A stretch of 64,000 nt of DNA from contig OX359246.1 in the NCBI GenBank assembly GCA_947179485.1, positions 48,339,632 to 48,403,631 on the forward strand. The letters run 5' to 3'. The translations under genes and the position numbers were made by a program. Under the pieces are notes generated by a model. It was not told the origin of the DNA. It ran no database searches and saw nothing but the letters and a program-made list of their open reading frames with translations. The stretch is from Allacma fusca. Its lineage: Eukaryota; Arthropoda; Collembola; Symphypleona; Sminthuridae. Shown piece by piece: positions 45,771-58,541 of the stretch. How positions within the stretch are numbered: position 1 is the stretch's first letter; the number at the start of each line of letters is the position of its first letter.

Positions 45771-47611
45771 AATTCCGAAAAAAAACATACTCAATGTGTC
45801 AAATAGACAGCTTTACGTTGTATTCTAGGGTCTAATCTCGCTGTAATGGATATCTACATAGGGAATGGTTGCATATACGGGTAGTTCTATACATTCCCTG
45901 GCCAAAGATTGGGAAAAATATAAAATACAAAATAAATATGACATTTCAAATACAATGTCCATCAATCACTTTGACAATTGATTATCACGATATCCAGCAA
46001 ATGGTTTCCAGTTAAAATTGTTGAGAAACAACTAGAGCTACTTTTGGGATTGGGGTACACCCGGGAATTGGGATCGGGAACGGGTTCGAGTTCGGGTGAA
46101 TCGAAAAAGAATCCGAAAATTTAAAGTATTAGAATCGTAGTATATTTCATAGCACTCCTTTTTAGTGTTCACAGACCAAATCTTCTCGTATAAGATGTCG
46201 GGCTCGCGGAATTCTCTGGTTTTATGAATGGTCTGGCCCGATTACATGTAGTCTGAGGAGACGTATGTCTATGCATTCATCTTGTATTTTGTATATAAAG
46301 TTGAGCTTGTGCCCTTTTCGCTTCCACGCTGACTGTTGTGCAAATTCGTCTCTAAGCTAACACAGAATGTAATTAAGCATACATTGCTACAGAGAGATGA
46401 CTCTTATATTTAATATATCTGTCTGCACCCCTTAACTTTTTATGTATGTTTGACTGTATGTTTCTGCATGTGGTTATATTGGCAGTGTCAAGGGTGGAAA
46501 CCAATATCTTAAATTTACTCTTTGAGTTACTTTAATAAAGACTAATAATAATAGTAGTAGTTATTGTATTATTACACGAGTATTAATAGGTCTCAGGTGT
46601 TAATTATGTACAGTGCACATTTCAATATGGGTTACTAAATAATATTTTGAGGAGAGGTTCGAGAGTATATATACAGGGAAGATCCATGAAGGTTTAGGGT
46701 CTTTTTGTTAATTTGCTCTTGCTAAAATTGTAAATTATAAGATTAATATTTATTTTAATTTAATGTTTTAAGCACAAACTCACGAAGCCTGGAAATTGTC
46801 GGGATTTGCTAGGTTGCATAGCTATAAAACCTATAGTTTATGCGTTTATTTAAAAACAATAGACTTACGATGCGATGTACCTAATCTATGCCTGAAAAGA
46901 ATTTAAATTCAGTTGTGTCATTGGTTCGGTAGTTATCGTGTCCGCAGACAAGCAGGCATCACGACATCCGCAATGACAACCATGCACCAACTACATTAGC
47001 AACAGGGACTTCTAGCTTTGCTTCGCTTTTAAAAATTCGTCCGTAGGCCTGTGTCCTGAGACACTATCTTAGAAACTATTTGACCAATTTATGTGTTGGT
47101 ATGTGGGATGTCATGATGATGTGGATTTCATTCCACACATTCTACATTCCTGATGAAACATAAATGTAACATGATAATGTAGTTAGACTTTACTTCTCAA
47201 GCTATAAACATAGTTCAATGAAGATACACTTCTATTCTACCTAGCTGCATGGTTATTCGGCTCCATACAAATACTCATAAGTAGATACCTATCATCATAT
47301 TTGTATCAAATTATTTGTAAGCATTGCTTGGATCAACATTAATGCTGAAGGCTGAGTTCGTATTTGGTTGAATTCGGCCGGGCAAGTTTTAATTTTAAGA
47401 ATAAATTATTGCATTTTGCACTTCCTACAGTGACGACATCACCCCTTTTTATTGTCACGTAGCGACGTTTAGAGGAAGGACCAATCACCTTAAATTCAGA
47501 TAAATCCACGCTCTGCCGCAACATTAGTATACGGCAACTGTGTGTACTACTAGTACAGTATCTCTACATGTTATGTATTTACTTTGCTCTTGGAGGCATT
47601 GAAAATTGAAA
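45771..47611. other. No gene recognised
   Basis: Mixed AT-rich DNA. 46290-46330 contains TATATAAAG followed by a pyrimidine-rich stretch, and 46535-46565 has AATAAAG followed by TAATAATAATAG, so an LTR or LINE 3' fragment is possible. Neither can be bounded. Confidence 0.35.
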
Positions 47612-47614
47612 CTA

Positions 47615-48431
47615 GGGAGCGGACACAAATGATGTCATGTGTTGAGGCAGTCAGTCAGTTACTGAATTACATGACGCAGAATGACAGACTGAGTCAGTCT
47701 TGTTACGGCAAACTGACGTCATTCATTTTAGCGCCTTATTTACGTCCTCACATTAATCTTACTCTCAGACACCTATGTAGGTTCATTTTAAATAATAAAT
47801 ATGGCTTTAATACTTAAAACTACCATATACTTTAAATACTAGCCAACGACGGCGCATACAATCGTAAACGATTAAGTTTTTTGGATGTCGCCAACTTCGT
47901 CTTACCTAACATTCCATAAGTACATACCAGAGGTCGGATTTCTGTAAATCTCCCTGGAAGATTATTTCAGAATTTCCCTGCTGAATCAAATGTCCTTGCA
48001 GGAAGGTCATCAAAGATTTCAAAAATCCCTGCTGAAAAAAAGGTAAACGATTTTCAAAATCCCTGTTGGAAAAAATAATTTCCCAGCAAGTCGTCAAATT
48101 CCTGCCAAATACGGTAAACCAATCTAAAAATCCCTGTTAGCCTAACAAATTTCCCTGAAACACGTCAACAAATTTGAAAATATTTTAAAATCCCTGTTTG
48201 CAAAATAGAATCCCTTCCCTTTGAATTTTTCCCTGCCGGAAATATTTTTTCCCTGCCAGAAATATTTTTTCCCTGGGAAGAATCTTCCCGTCTTCCCACA
48301 AAAATCCGACCTCTGACATACGAATGATGTCATATACAGTCAGTCATGTGTGGATATGACAGTGAATGATTGCTTAGTCAGTGAGTCATAAAAAGCCTCT
48401 ATTTTGTATGACATCATTTGTGTCCGCTCCC
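47615..48431. mobile_element. MITE with 3-bp CTA target duplication
   Basis: Ends GGGAGCGGACACAAATGATG and its near-perfect complement at the right, flanked by CTA (47612-47614 and 48432-48434). Arms carry CAGTCAGT/GACTGAGTCAGT motifs. A 3-bp duplication would suit PIF/Harbinger-type transposition. The centre carries a second element (47928-48315). Confidence 0.65.
47928..48315. mobile_element. Small MITE nested in the 47615 element
   Basis: Ends CAGAGGTCGGATTT on both strands. Flanked by ACATAC (47922-47927 and 48316-48321), a 6-bp match. The interior is a string of AAAATCCCTG and TTTCCCTGC motifs. Style and size resemble the hAT-like set, but the 8-bp duplication is not complete. Confidence 0.65.
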
Positions 48432-48434
48432 CTA

Positions 48435-48861
48435 CGAATTTATTCTGCGTATATCTGTATGGGTATACATATGTACATAAATATCTTACGGTCTCCTCAC
48501 CAAGTAAAAGCATTTTGGCTGATTTGTGCTAAATACTATCAATATATTATTATTTCTTTGCCGTAGTTTCCCAAACACATGCGCAACTTGCTAGCCAAGA
48601 AGATTTGTTATAATAATGCAACTGTCAGCACTTTAAGAGACCTGTAATCAGTAAAATACTGTCAATGTTTTCATTTTTAATGTTATTTCAACAGAATTAT
48701 TAAACCCTACACAACTCTCAAGGACAATTTTGGATGTTGTCAGCTGCAAATTGCATGATTGGCAAACGTGGGGAGGAAAATCAATGAATATAATTTGAAT
48801 TTTAGCGTAATATGCTCAAGTAATTTAAGTTGCAATCTATAAGACATCAAGTGCAATAAAG
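48435..48861. other. 5' flank of the 48862 gene
   Basis: AT-rich, no TATA box that I would stand by. Confidence 0.4.
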
Positions 48862-50167
48862 ATGAAACTCCTGAAGATGGCTTCCAGAACAATATTTTTG
48901 ATTGTTTCTGTGATTATTCTTCACAAACATACAGCAGCCATTGAAAGTGGGCGTACTAATGCTGTTTCGAAAGGTCAAGATGGGAGGGCGATCCGTGTTT
49001 ACGTTAGCGGGAATAACAGTTCCTATTTTTCAAACCGGAATCGTAAGAAAAATTTCTTGTTGCTAAACTTCAATAACTTTATAAATTCTATAAATCCATT
49101 CAATTGAAATTCATTACTAGCTGTCATTGAGGTATTCAACTTTTATTCAGCTAAGACGACAGCAACTTTAAGATCACTCCAACCCCAACGTATGGAATCT
49201 GATAATTGGAATGATATGAAAATCACAATCAAATATTTGGCCAGAAGCCTAAAATCCTTGCAGCAAGCGATGACAAGCAGGGTTGCTAAAACTCATGAAA
49301 TGATTGCAAATTTGGAAGAGGATGTAAAATCTTTGAAAGTTAGTAAATTCGACCAGTTTCGCACATTCGCATTGGATGAGGAGAAGATCGAATGTTTAAC
49401 TGGTAAAAGTTTTTTGAATAAAAACTACACAATTTTGTATTGGCAGTTGAATTTAATCCAGAATGGTTTAATGTAGGAAATGCAGATAGAACAAATATGA
49501 ACAACTCCTTAAGCATGTACTTTACATCCAGAAATGAAACATTAGATAAGGAGATTTCGCAACTATACAAAACATACGATGCTACGAGACTTTGCTTGAG
49601 TCAAGATGAGGCACTGCATTGGTTACAGAAACTAATTCTGAAAGCGGGTGAGTAATAAAAATGTTTCTGCTCTCGGCCTTTATTTCAATGCAATCGAAGT
49701 CCATAATTAATGCTTAATTAAATGTTTTGCTGATGCAGGACTCTCGAATGCACCAGTTGCCATATTTCACAGTCAGACAGGAGTCGGTAATATATAATTT
49801 TGCGGTTTATTAATGATCAATAAATGTATAATTCCTGTTTAAATACAATATGCTAGCAAGAATAAGAAGTATAAGAAAATCATAGCTGCAAGGATTTCAA
49901 TTTCTAGAAGAACCAAAGGAAGAAGTTAATGGATCTGACAGTTGGGTCAACGGATGCAAAAATTTGGAACGTTTGGACAGAAACTCATCTGTTGTCTATG
50001 TCTACAACAACAGCTGCGTCCGCCTGTATACAGAACAAGACTGCCACGGCGAAAGTTTCTTATTCACTGGGAACGATGGTGCTGGGTTCCCATTCGTTGG
50101 AAGCTTGAAATACTACGATAAGAAAGGACGGTCAGTTGGTCCATGCGTTCCGCCGTTCTTAAACTAA
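48862..50167 (+). CDS. Secreted protein, coiled-coil plus Cys-containing C-terminal domain (313 aa)
   Basis: Five exons, all junctions phase 1: 48862-49042, 49151-49402, 49447-49647, 49739-49786, 49908-50167. The start gives a signal peptide (TIFLIVSVIILHKHTAA, after MKLLKMASR). Residues about 65-140 are helical and coiled-coil-like (ARSLKSLQQAMTS.., NLEEDVKSLKV). The middle part contains FNPEWFNVGNADRTN. The last ~85 residues hold four cysteines (GCKNLER, NSCVRLYTEQDCHGESF, VGPC) around Tyr-rich strands (VVYVYNN), a pattern that could be a small disulphide-bonded beta fold, possibly beta/gamma-crystallin-like. I do not recognise the family. AATAAA at 50225-50230. It is convergent with the 50391 gene. 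Confidence 0.85.
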
Positions 50168-50224
50168 TAACAAAACATATTGTAGCTTACGATTGTGTGA
50201 ATCCATGCATGAAATCTTTGCATT

Positions 50225-50264
50225 AATAAATTCATTTCTTTGTAGATCATTTAGCAGCTTTATT
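50225..50264. promoter_or_regulatory. Back-to-back polyadenylation signals of two convergent genes
   Basis: AATAAA on plus at 50225-50230 (gene 48862) and AATAAA on minus at 50259-50264 (gene 50391), only 28 bp apart. The two transcripts must end in, or overlap within, the same short spacer. Confidence 0.7.
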
Positions 50265-50390
50265 GTCTAGTACATTATATAATATTTACAGAGATTCAAA
50301 TATAATGTTACAATATTATCTTAAGAATGAGTACAAGTTATGTGCTAACTTTCGTTCGTGCGGTTACTTTTAGGAACTAGGAAAACCAAA

Positions 50391-52373
50391 TTATCTCAGA
50401 AGTGTATCAGGCTCAACTAAAAAAGTAGCAATAGGGGTCTGAGGATTTTCTCTTGCAAGCGAAAAATAAAATGGATATTTTCCACCTCCGCGGATTACTA
50501 CCAATGGCTCGTTCTTGTATCCTTTCGAATGTATGATGACGGTTTCTTTCTGCAGTATAAAATAAAATTCGGAACCTGACCTAGCACCGAGGGCATTTGC
50601 AGGCAATGTTTCTAAAAATCCTTCCTCATTAACATGCATGTAATCCCCATACAGGGCATTGCGAATCCGGAAGGTATCTGAAGAGGGCTCAAAAACCATA
50701 TTCCAAACCGCTGCACGAGCATCTGAATAGCTCTGTGAGGCTTGGATGTAGAAGTTAAGACGGTTTTTCCTATCCTGATCATCTCTAACGTGAAGATAGT
50801 TCCGGCCAAAACGTGGGTCAAAGTACACAATATTTACATTACGGCCACTCACTGCGTACTGAACAGGCCTTGGGATTTTCGAATAAATCGGTGAGCGAAC
50901 AGCGTTCCGTTCTTTGAGGAACTGAGCTATGTAGAATATCTCCGTTCCATCAAAATCTTCACGGAGCTTCATTCCATTTATGAGCACGTTGTACAGCGGC
51001 ATCTTTTCTACCCCTTGAAGTCTTCTTAGGAAAGGGTAGATGGGGCTGTTGTTTGAGCTGTTTCTCGCATAAGCTAACTTCACAATATCCCGGAGGTTTT
51101 CACTGGTTTCAAGTACATTAGGAGCTGTGATTCCTTCGAGCTGGGACCAGAGCAAAACTGCGTCCTCGAAATTATTTGCAAGAATGTAGTAAACACAATG
51201 GTCAACGAGCCTGCTTATGTTGTAACGACGTTCCATCTCTTGCATCTGTAATATTAAATTTATGCACTTGATAAGTTGCTTCATCTTTGATGCAAACGTA
51301 ATACTGTTAATTTGTTGTTAATTTGGTGGCAATATTCGATAACGGTAATATCATAATTAAACTGACTATTTTACACTGACCTTAATCATCATGGCTTCCA
51401 CTTTGTTTCCATTCGCACCTTCCACAGGTGACGGATTTAAGAGTGAGATCTCCTGAATGGACTTCTTCAGTGCATTTGTATCTTCTTCAATCTGGTAATT
51501 ATTAATTGGCACCCATAAGGTATACTTCGTTTTAGTTTTGACTAATTATTTCGTTGAGTCAATAAAAACGGTGTCCAACCGCTTAAATTAACATAAAAAA
51601 TTGTGCTTAAAACTCACCTTCACGTCCATTATCTCAAAACGCTTTGTAACGTTATTTCTAAAGTCCCTAAGTTTCTCCAGTACTTCAAAATAAGCATCTT
51701 TTATATGTTGAAAGCTGTTTAAAAATCCCTCTGTACTAGGTATTATTGTTGCGGGATGGAAAGTGGGATGTGGGAATGAGGTAACTTTTGAAAAAAGTTC
51801 TTCCAATTGAGATTTTAAATTATTGTCGTAACTGGAACCTTTGATCCGGGGGGACGTCCCGTCTAACGGCGGGGGTTTGATGGTAGGAGTTGAGGATGGG
51901 CTCTTATCGAGATTATTATTGGTTATGCTGGGGTGACTGGATATTGGAGATGAGGTGAGGACCGGATGGGACTTTATGATAAGTGGTTTCAAAATTGGTG
52001 GTTTCCGTGGGGCTTCCTCATCGCTGTCTGTTTCCAGCCGTTGTCTTTTTATGAACAAATCAAAAAGATACAGGGCTATTATTTGTATTCAAATAAAAAT
52101 TTACATTCTACTTTGTTCTAATAATTATATTTTTTTAGTTTAAAAGTGAAAAATTTAAATATCTATGTATTTATAAATCTGTCGAATGTGTTACCTCTGC
52201 TGAAACTTTGTCAAATCCACTGGTGAACTCAACTCAATTGCATGAATATACTCTAAAGCTTGCTGAAAATGTATGTGGAATTTATCTTTAGCCGTGTCCA
52301 CATCGTCTCTGAAATCCAGCGACTGAATTTCGGGAATAAAGACCATCACGGCAATAAAATAAGAGACTAACAT
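50391..52373 (-). CDS. Secreted protein, helical region plus beta-rich C-terminal domain (523 aa)
   Basis: Four exons with matching phases: 52195-52373, 51618-52044, 51381-51491, 50391-51245. The signal peptide is MLVSYFIAVMVFIPEIQS. A Pro/Ser-rich linker follows (about residues 61-130; KPPILKPLIIKSHPVL..). Helical segments come next (..QLEELFSKVTSF.., MERRYNISRLVDHCVYYILA, FEDAVLLWSQLEG). The C-terminal ~170 residues are strand-rich with repeated motifs (VNIVYFDPRFGRNYLHVRDD, FRIRNALYGDYMHVNEEG), the spacing of a beta-trefoil-like fold. Family not recognised. It shares overall layout (signal, helical part, strand-rich C-terminus) with its convergent neighbour at 48862, but I see no clear sequence homology. 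Confidence 0.85.
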
Positions 52374-55300
52374 TTTTACAAATTTTTAAAGATGATTGTA
52401 GCACCAAGGCAAAAATACACTGCTCGAACCTTTGTTTGAACTAAAACTAAAGTTTAAAGAATGTTTGCGGAAAGTTGTGGAGTTCATGACTTCGAAATTT
52501 TTATTGGCTTCAGAGTACAGTTACATTAAACCGCTTCTTGACTTGCAATATTAAGTGACAAATCTTGTTAAGTTTAAAAATGTACGAATAGGTGCAAAAA
52601 ACGCAGAAGATCATGAATTGATACATATGAAGATTCAGTAATTGAGTAGGTTCTGGAATGTATTGTTTGCTAAGAAGAAAAACCTGCAGCACGACATGAT
52701 TTGCCCTTTCACATTGACAATGAAGAGACAAAGGTATTTTACTAACATGCGCATTTTTTCGGGCTCGTCAATGAAGAATAGCAAGATTTTTATTGCATCT
52801 GTACTAGATACATATGTATGTACGTATTATATACGGTCACATATGCTGGATTTTATTATCCAGAGTGATTTTTTTGCTTTCAAGTCTATTTGACCATAAC
52901 GGCGTACGTTGCTACTGACTCTAAATCCTGTTTGAAATATATGGATATATGTATGTAATATGTAATATGTAAATGTATTATGTAAATGTGTATTATGTAG
53001 CCCTTAGATTATTAATGGAAATATATTTCAAGGTTTGACTTTTATATATTCAGTAGGTTCCAATTAGTAGAAGACATTAACGAATTCATAGTATCGACAT
53101 GATTTTCAATCTAGATGGGTGATAGACAAATGTTAATTCATTGGAATGCCTTATCTAATTTATTTATGATGGGAGGCATGGAAAATTATGTGGCATTATC
53201 ACATGGCATTATGTTACATAATAAAATGGATTATCCAAAAAAATCCAAATCCCCAGTTAGACGCATTTGTTTCTTACCAAAATCTTGCTTTCGGTCGGTT
53301 TAATGCTTCGGAAATATTTTTCCTCTTACTTTCTTGTTATGGTACTGTGTAAATAACTGAATAACATGTATGTAACCACTTATTTGTATATTATTGTAAT
53401 TCTGCATATAATGATATTGTTACTTGGGTGAACTTATATTTATCAGAAATAAGTTATTGTTCTCATTTGATCAAAGTTCAATTTACTGTACCTGTCAGAC
53501 TTCAAGCTTGACAATAACTGTTATTTTTTTATAGCATGTGCATTAAGAAATTCCTAAAGTTTATTAAAGAGCACAATACAATTTATAGATGCTTACGTAC
53601 CACTTATGAACGAAAAAACTTGTGAATGCATAGGAGGGCATATAGGCCATATTAATAAAGTAATTGAAAATGTCAGGACGAACGGTGAACTTAGATAATT
53701 ACCGTCAGTGTTTATTTTGTCATGATTATTCTATTATTCTGATGTAGACTTGTAGACTTGTAATATCTTCATTTTATGTAATAAAGTAAGATCAATGAGT
53801 TCTAAAAGGAAATAATTATTCCACGCATATGTATTTCAGGTTGTATAATGCATAAAACTGCAAAGTGGTTTTACTTTTGAATTTTATTTTGCTAATTGAA
53901 TCTCTTCATCCTCGATTTGCAAATATTGCACTCAAGCTCTCATGTCAATTGATGTTATGTGGGGTTGATGCTATTGCCTATGAGAGAAGAAAATTAAATA
54001 TTTTAATGTGATGAATCCTGTTTTGCAGTTAGTACAAGAATAGATATGTTTGCTGTTTGGAAAATGTTGCTTCTAAAGAGACCCTGTACAATATTAGTCA
54101 GCTAAAGTTAAAACGAGTCTTGAGAGTTCAGAACTTTCGAGATTACGATAGCCATTTATTATAAAAAACATTTGACGGAGAAACACGCTTCTAAAATTAA
54201 ATGAGCAGTTCCTTTCAATCCACTGTGAAGAACATATATGTTGCTTATTGAAATTGATAAAAAGGCACTGAAATGATAAAAGGATGCTATAAAGCTACAT
54301 AGTCAATAGTAGCTTCTGTATAAAAAGGTTTATGAACTATCCATAGAAGGCCCGCTTTCTGTTTTGTTGACGTTGTCTTGTTATCTATGATTAGACCAGC
54401 TTCCTATCACGCGAGAAACAAGTTTATTGCCGTTATGGTCAAAATAGAATTCCAACGCACGGTATTATGTAATAAAAATAACTACATGTATGTATCTATT
54501 GATAGACACGTTTCGTGTAAGTGGTTTTTTATTGATCACTCCATCGTTCAAACAGGAACTTGCCACTTGCTACAGGTAGCTCTTTATTGAGACATGTGTA
54601 TCCAGTTATTGTTAACATTTGCTGGTCATCTTTCGCCCTTGAACTATTTCAAGGTAGATATACAAAGTTTAATTTTAAACTTGTTGTTTAACGCCGTGTA
54701 TTTTATTTTTAAAATAGTTTTAGGTGGTATACTTTAATTATTCATGTGAGCAATTTAACTTTAACAGGTACTTAAAACAGGGAGGAATATCTGCAAAGCA
54801 ATGATTAATCATTATTCCTTATTGTAATCTAATCAGACGTCTATTTAATTATTGTGCAGGTTCTCCTCAGCACTATAGGAAGTTCACTGTAAGAAAATAG
54901 CTTCATCACAATAACATATTGTTTGCTACTGCAACGGTAGAATACGAATGAGGTGAAGTTCAGACAAACAAGCGTAGTTCAATGGTAGCAAATCAGTAAA
55001 AATGTTTTATTGAACCAAGACGTCCATAAAAAATACCAAGAACAGATTCGTCAATACATCCTTACAGAAATTTAATGCGAAATTTCACGAAGAAATGTTG
55101 CAATGCTTGAAAATATTGGCATCTATTCTTTCCTAAATTGGTTTGTGACTATCAAAATCTTTCCTGATCAAGTGAGGAAATCTTCAAGAATTATACAAGA
55201 CCCGTCGCTTAAAAAATAGTAGAAATAGAAGGCAGTTTTTCCGCATGCATAAATCATTCATATGTAATTTTTCCACTGCAAAATGTGCATTACTTGTAAT

Positions 55301-58300
55301 AGGAATGACTTGCAGGTGTTCTTTTCAAACGAATAAACTTATACATACACAGACTGCCATCAAATAAACTTACGAGACTTTCAGCAAGATACCAACAGTG
55401 TCAGTTGAATATCACAGCCACACCCGTTCTAGCTAAATAATTTATTAAGATAGATCTTTGATTAAGATGGAAGAAGACAGCGTAATCCTCTTGCCATAGA
55501 ATTCTTGCATTAAACTACACTTTGCTACATCAATGACTCTGCATGTATTTATCATATCAAGTATGTATAGGTATACAAATTCGCCTTGAAATGTGTTTTT
55601 GCAATTTATAAATATTTATGCATAATGCATGATCAGTCTTCAACGTGGAAATAGTTGGGTCCTAATAAATAATATAATTATTTATGTTTGTTATTATATT
55701 GTTAGCTTTTACATATTGAGGTGGTTTGAGGTTTTTAATGAGCGTGTCGTAGTCCAGGGATCGTATATGTGTTAGTAATTCGTCATATTTAAAACGAAGC
55801 TCATTCTGGACAACAAAATATTTATCTATAATGACGTCAAAGCGTCAACTTTCAGCGTTTCAACATGTGCATGTAAAAGAGTAGTAATAGTAAATTGTGT
55901 ATTGTGAAAAGGTAATAAGCTAGATTGTTAGGAGATATAAGATCAAGTTTTGAAGAATTTGTTAAGATTACATGACTTAATGAATATTGGCGTATTTCAC
56001 ATTAAAATCATTTGCCTTGCTTACGTAACATCGAACGAGTTGGAAAAGCACTAAATTTTGATTGTGTTCCCAGTATCGCTAACATATCCAAAGTTCTTGA
56101 CCTTCATTAGTGACAGTGCCATCCTTAAACCTGGACAATAAAATGGCAAGTCCTCATAATTCTGTATATGTAGGTATATACGCAGGCGAGACATCTTATC
56201 TTATCTCGGAATGTGATCAGGCCCTTAAAACTAGTTTAATTTCATATTATAGTTTACCCAGAATGACTTGAAACTTGTGGAGTAAAATCGACATTATAGA
56301 AACAATGAAAATCTACTTATTTTACATAGCAACAAATTATTAAAATCCACCAAAGGTCACCAGGATGTGAGATTTATTTTGCATAAAGTAACATGGTCTA
56401 CACCATAAGTTGTATGCACATACATATGTATGTTGACTGTAAGAACTATAACTAATTCACGTGCGTATCTCTCAACATTGCACTAAAAGCTGTCAGCGGA
56501 AGTCATCTGTAGATGTTTTTACATTTTCTCGAGTAATTCTTGCGTGTGGGTAAGATTAATCTATGTAATGATGATGTTGATCTTGAACTTCAACTTCAAA
56601 GATTCGTCAATCATTATTTGGCACTTCCTATAATCAAATTTCAACGGCTACTTTTACAGCACGTTATAAGTGGTTTCTATCAAGTAAGACAGATAGAACT
56701 ACAGATACTGTATATCATCAAAGTAGCAATAAAATGAAAATGATATCGTACAAATAATATTAAAAAATCAAGTCCAGAAGTAAGAGCAACAATTTTCGAT
56801 TTTCCGTATAATAAATATTGACTACACGATCTTTTGCTCATAGCCTTCTTATGTAGTTAAACCACGTTCTTAAAAACTAGTTACCCATTGAGTCCTACAA
56901 GTTTTTTGGGCTCTACAAGTCTGGAGAAGATTATTTGACACTTTTACCCTCTGAATTGTGTGAATGCATATTGCAATTCAAATAATGTAGTAAGTAGTAA
57001 TTGTGCATCTCTCATTCCGACTCTCACAACTGCATGTACATCTAGCTAATTATGCAAAGCTTGAATTCATGTGAAAAACATGGTTAGGAATCAGATGTTG
57101 GAGGGATGAAAGCGAAAAATGGAAGCGCCCTGAAAATGTTTCGAGTGCAAAAATCGCACAGGGCAAATTACCTGGCCTGAATATATAAAGATGTGGATGA
57201 CTGAACGGTGGTACTAGCTTCTTCTAGAATAAAATTTATGAAGATGTAATGCCGTAAATTTGAAAAAATATGCCACACTAACAAACCCGCAGAAATCATA
57301 CTCTTTGAGTATGAACATGATTTACTTCCACGAGCTGTGCTTTCGAATCGATTTAACAACTAAAAAGCTCTGAACGTCGAGAAGTTCCAAGGTTAAAGTT
57401 CACACGTTCCTTACCTGTGTTAAGAAGTCATGGTATTAAAGTACCATTATGATACCATTAAATGGAATTACCTGCTCCTATTAGAATATGTAATATGAAT
57501 CTGAATCTGGTAGCCAATTTACACTCACAGTACTGAGTAATAATAATGATAACAGAAACGGAATGAAGTTGCAATAATCGAATTTCAGAGTACATAAGGG
57601 GTAGGAAATGCAGTCCAATAAATAATTAGTGTAAAATGTAATTAATTATACTAATTGTAAGTAGATATACGTCAACTAGGGAAATATGCACTTTTCATGC
57701 GTGTTTCCAGCAGGGGCATGGTTTAAATGTTAAACATCGTGTAAAACTGGGAGAGATCTGGTCCTAGGTGCACACTCTCCCGTTTTAAAAGTGGACAATC
57801 CTCCCAAGAAAGATATCCCTTGACAAGAATAATGGCTATCTACACTTGACTGCGATTAAACTTATTGTAATAGCCCATAGTTAGAAAAAATTATAAGTTA
57901 TTATCGTACCGAAGAAAAGATTAAACATCGTTTTTGACCTTCAGTGATATACATATGTATGTAAGTGCACGTGTTAGAAAAACTGCTCGTGTGGATTAGA
58001 CACCACTGTACTTCTTCGGCCCGAGGTTAACAACCAAAGGTTAATAGCCATCATAATACACCGAATCGACATCAAAACTATTGCATTGAGCCTGATTCGT
58101 GACTCTTGCAGAGAAATAAAAATGAATACATATGATATGAATACAGTTGTTATAGTCGTGGGGACAAGATGTTGTGATTGAAAAAACCCTACTTGAAAGT
58201 AGAAAAGGTGGAGGCAGATCAATGCCTACTATGAAAAAATTACGTAACTTTACACGTTTAGCATATTTCATTTGGCTAATTACAATTCTTTAAATGCGTT

Positions 58301-58541
58301 GATTTTTTTAACTTGTCAAAAAATGCATTTTTTCCTTGGAAACGAATAGCGCGTGTTTAAGCCTGGTTTGTTTCAAACTGAGGAGACAATTTATTCAACA
58401 TCGTATACACGTACATTCAAAATACTTCTTATTCATAACTCATTTTGACTTGTATACACGTTGCTAGAAATGTGTTTTGGATATTACACAAAAACACTAT
58501 CGAGAAACTAGATTTGATGGTTCTTGTTAACGTGGGTTGTA
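52374..58541. other. Long gene-poor stretch
   Basis: About 6 kb of AT-rich, mostly unique-looking DNA with no transposon ends that I could find, in contrast to the left half of the window. Short frames (52642-52893, 56540-56737) are unsupported. It may be intronic or intergenic DNA of genes outside the window. Confidence 0.4.

Noticed and set aside
46160-46575. Solo LTR with TATATAAAG promoter and AATAAAG
   Set aside because: No matching flanking duplication or second copy found; kept only as a remark in the spacer entry.
54973-54990. tRNA A-box-like TAGTTCAATGGTAGCA
   Set aside because: No B box (GGTTCGANTCC) or acceptor-stem pairing follows at tRNA distance.
56540-56737. Plus frame ..RFVNHYLALPIIKFQRLLLQ.. 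with GTAAGA inside
   Set aside because: Length is within chance expectation and no clear acceptor precedes it.
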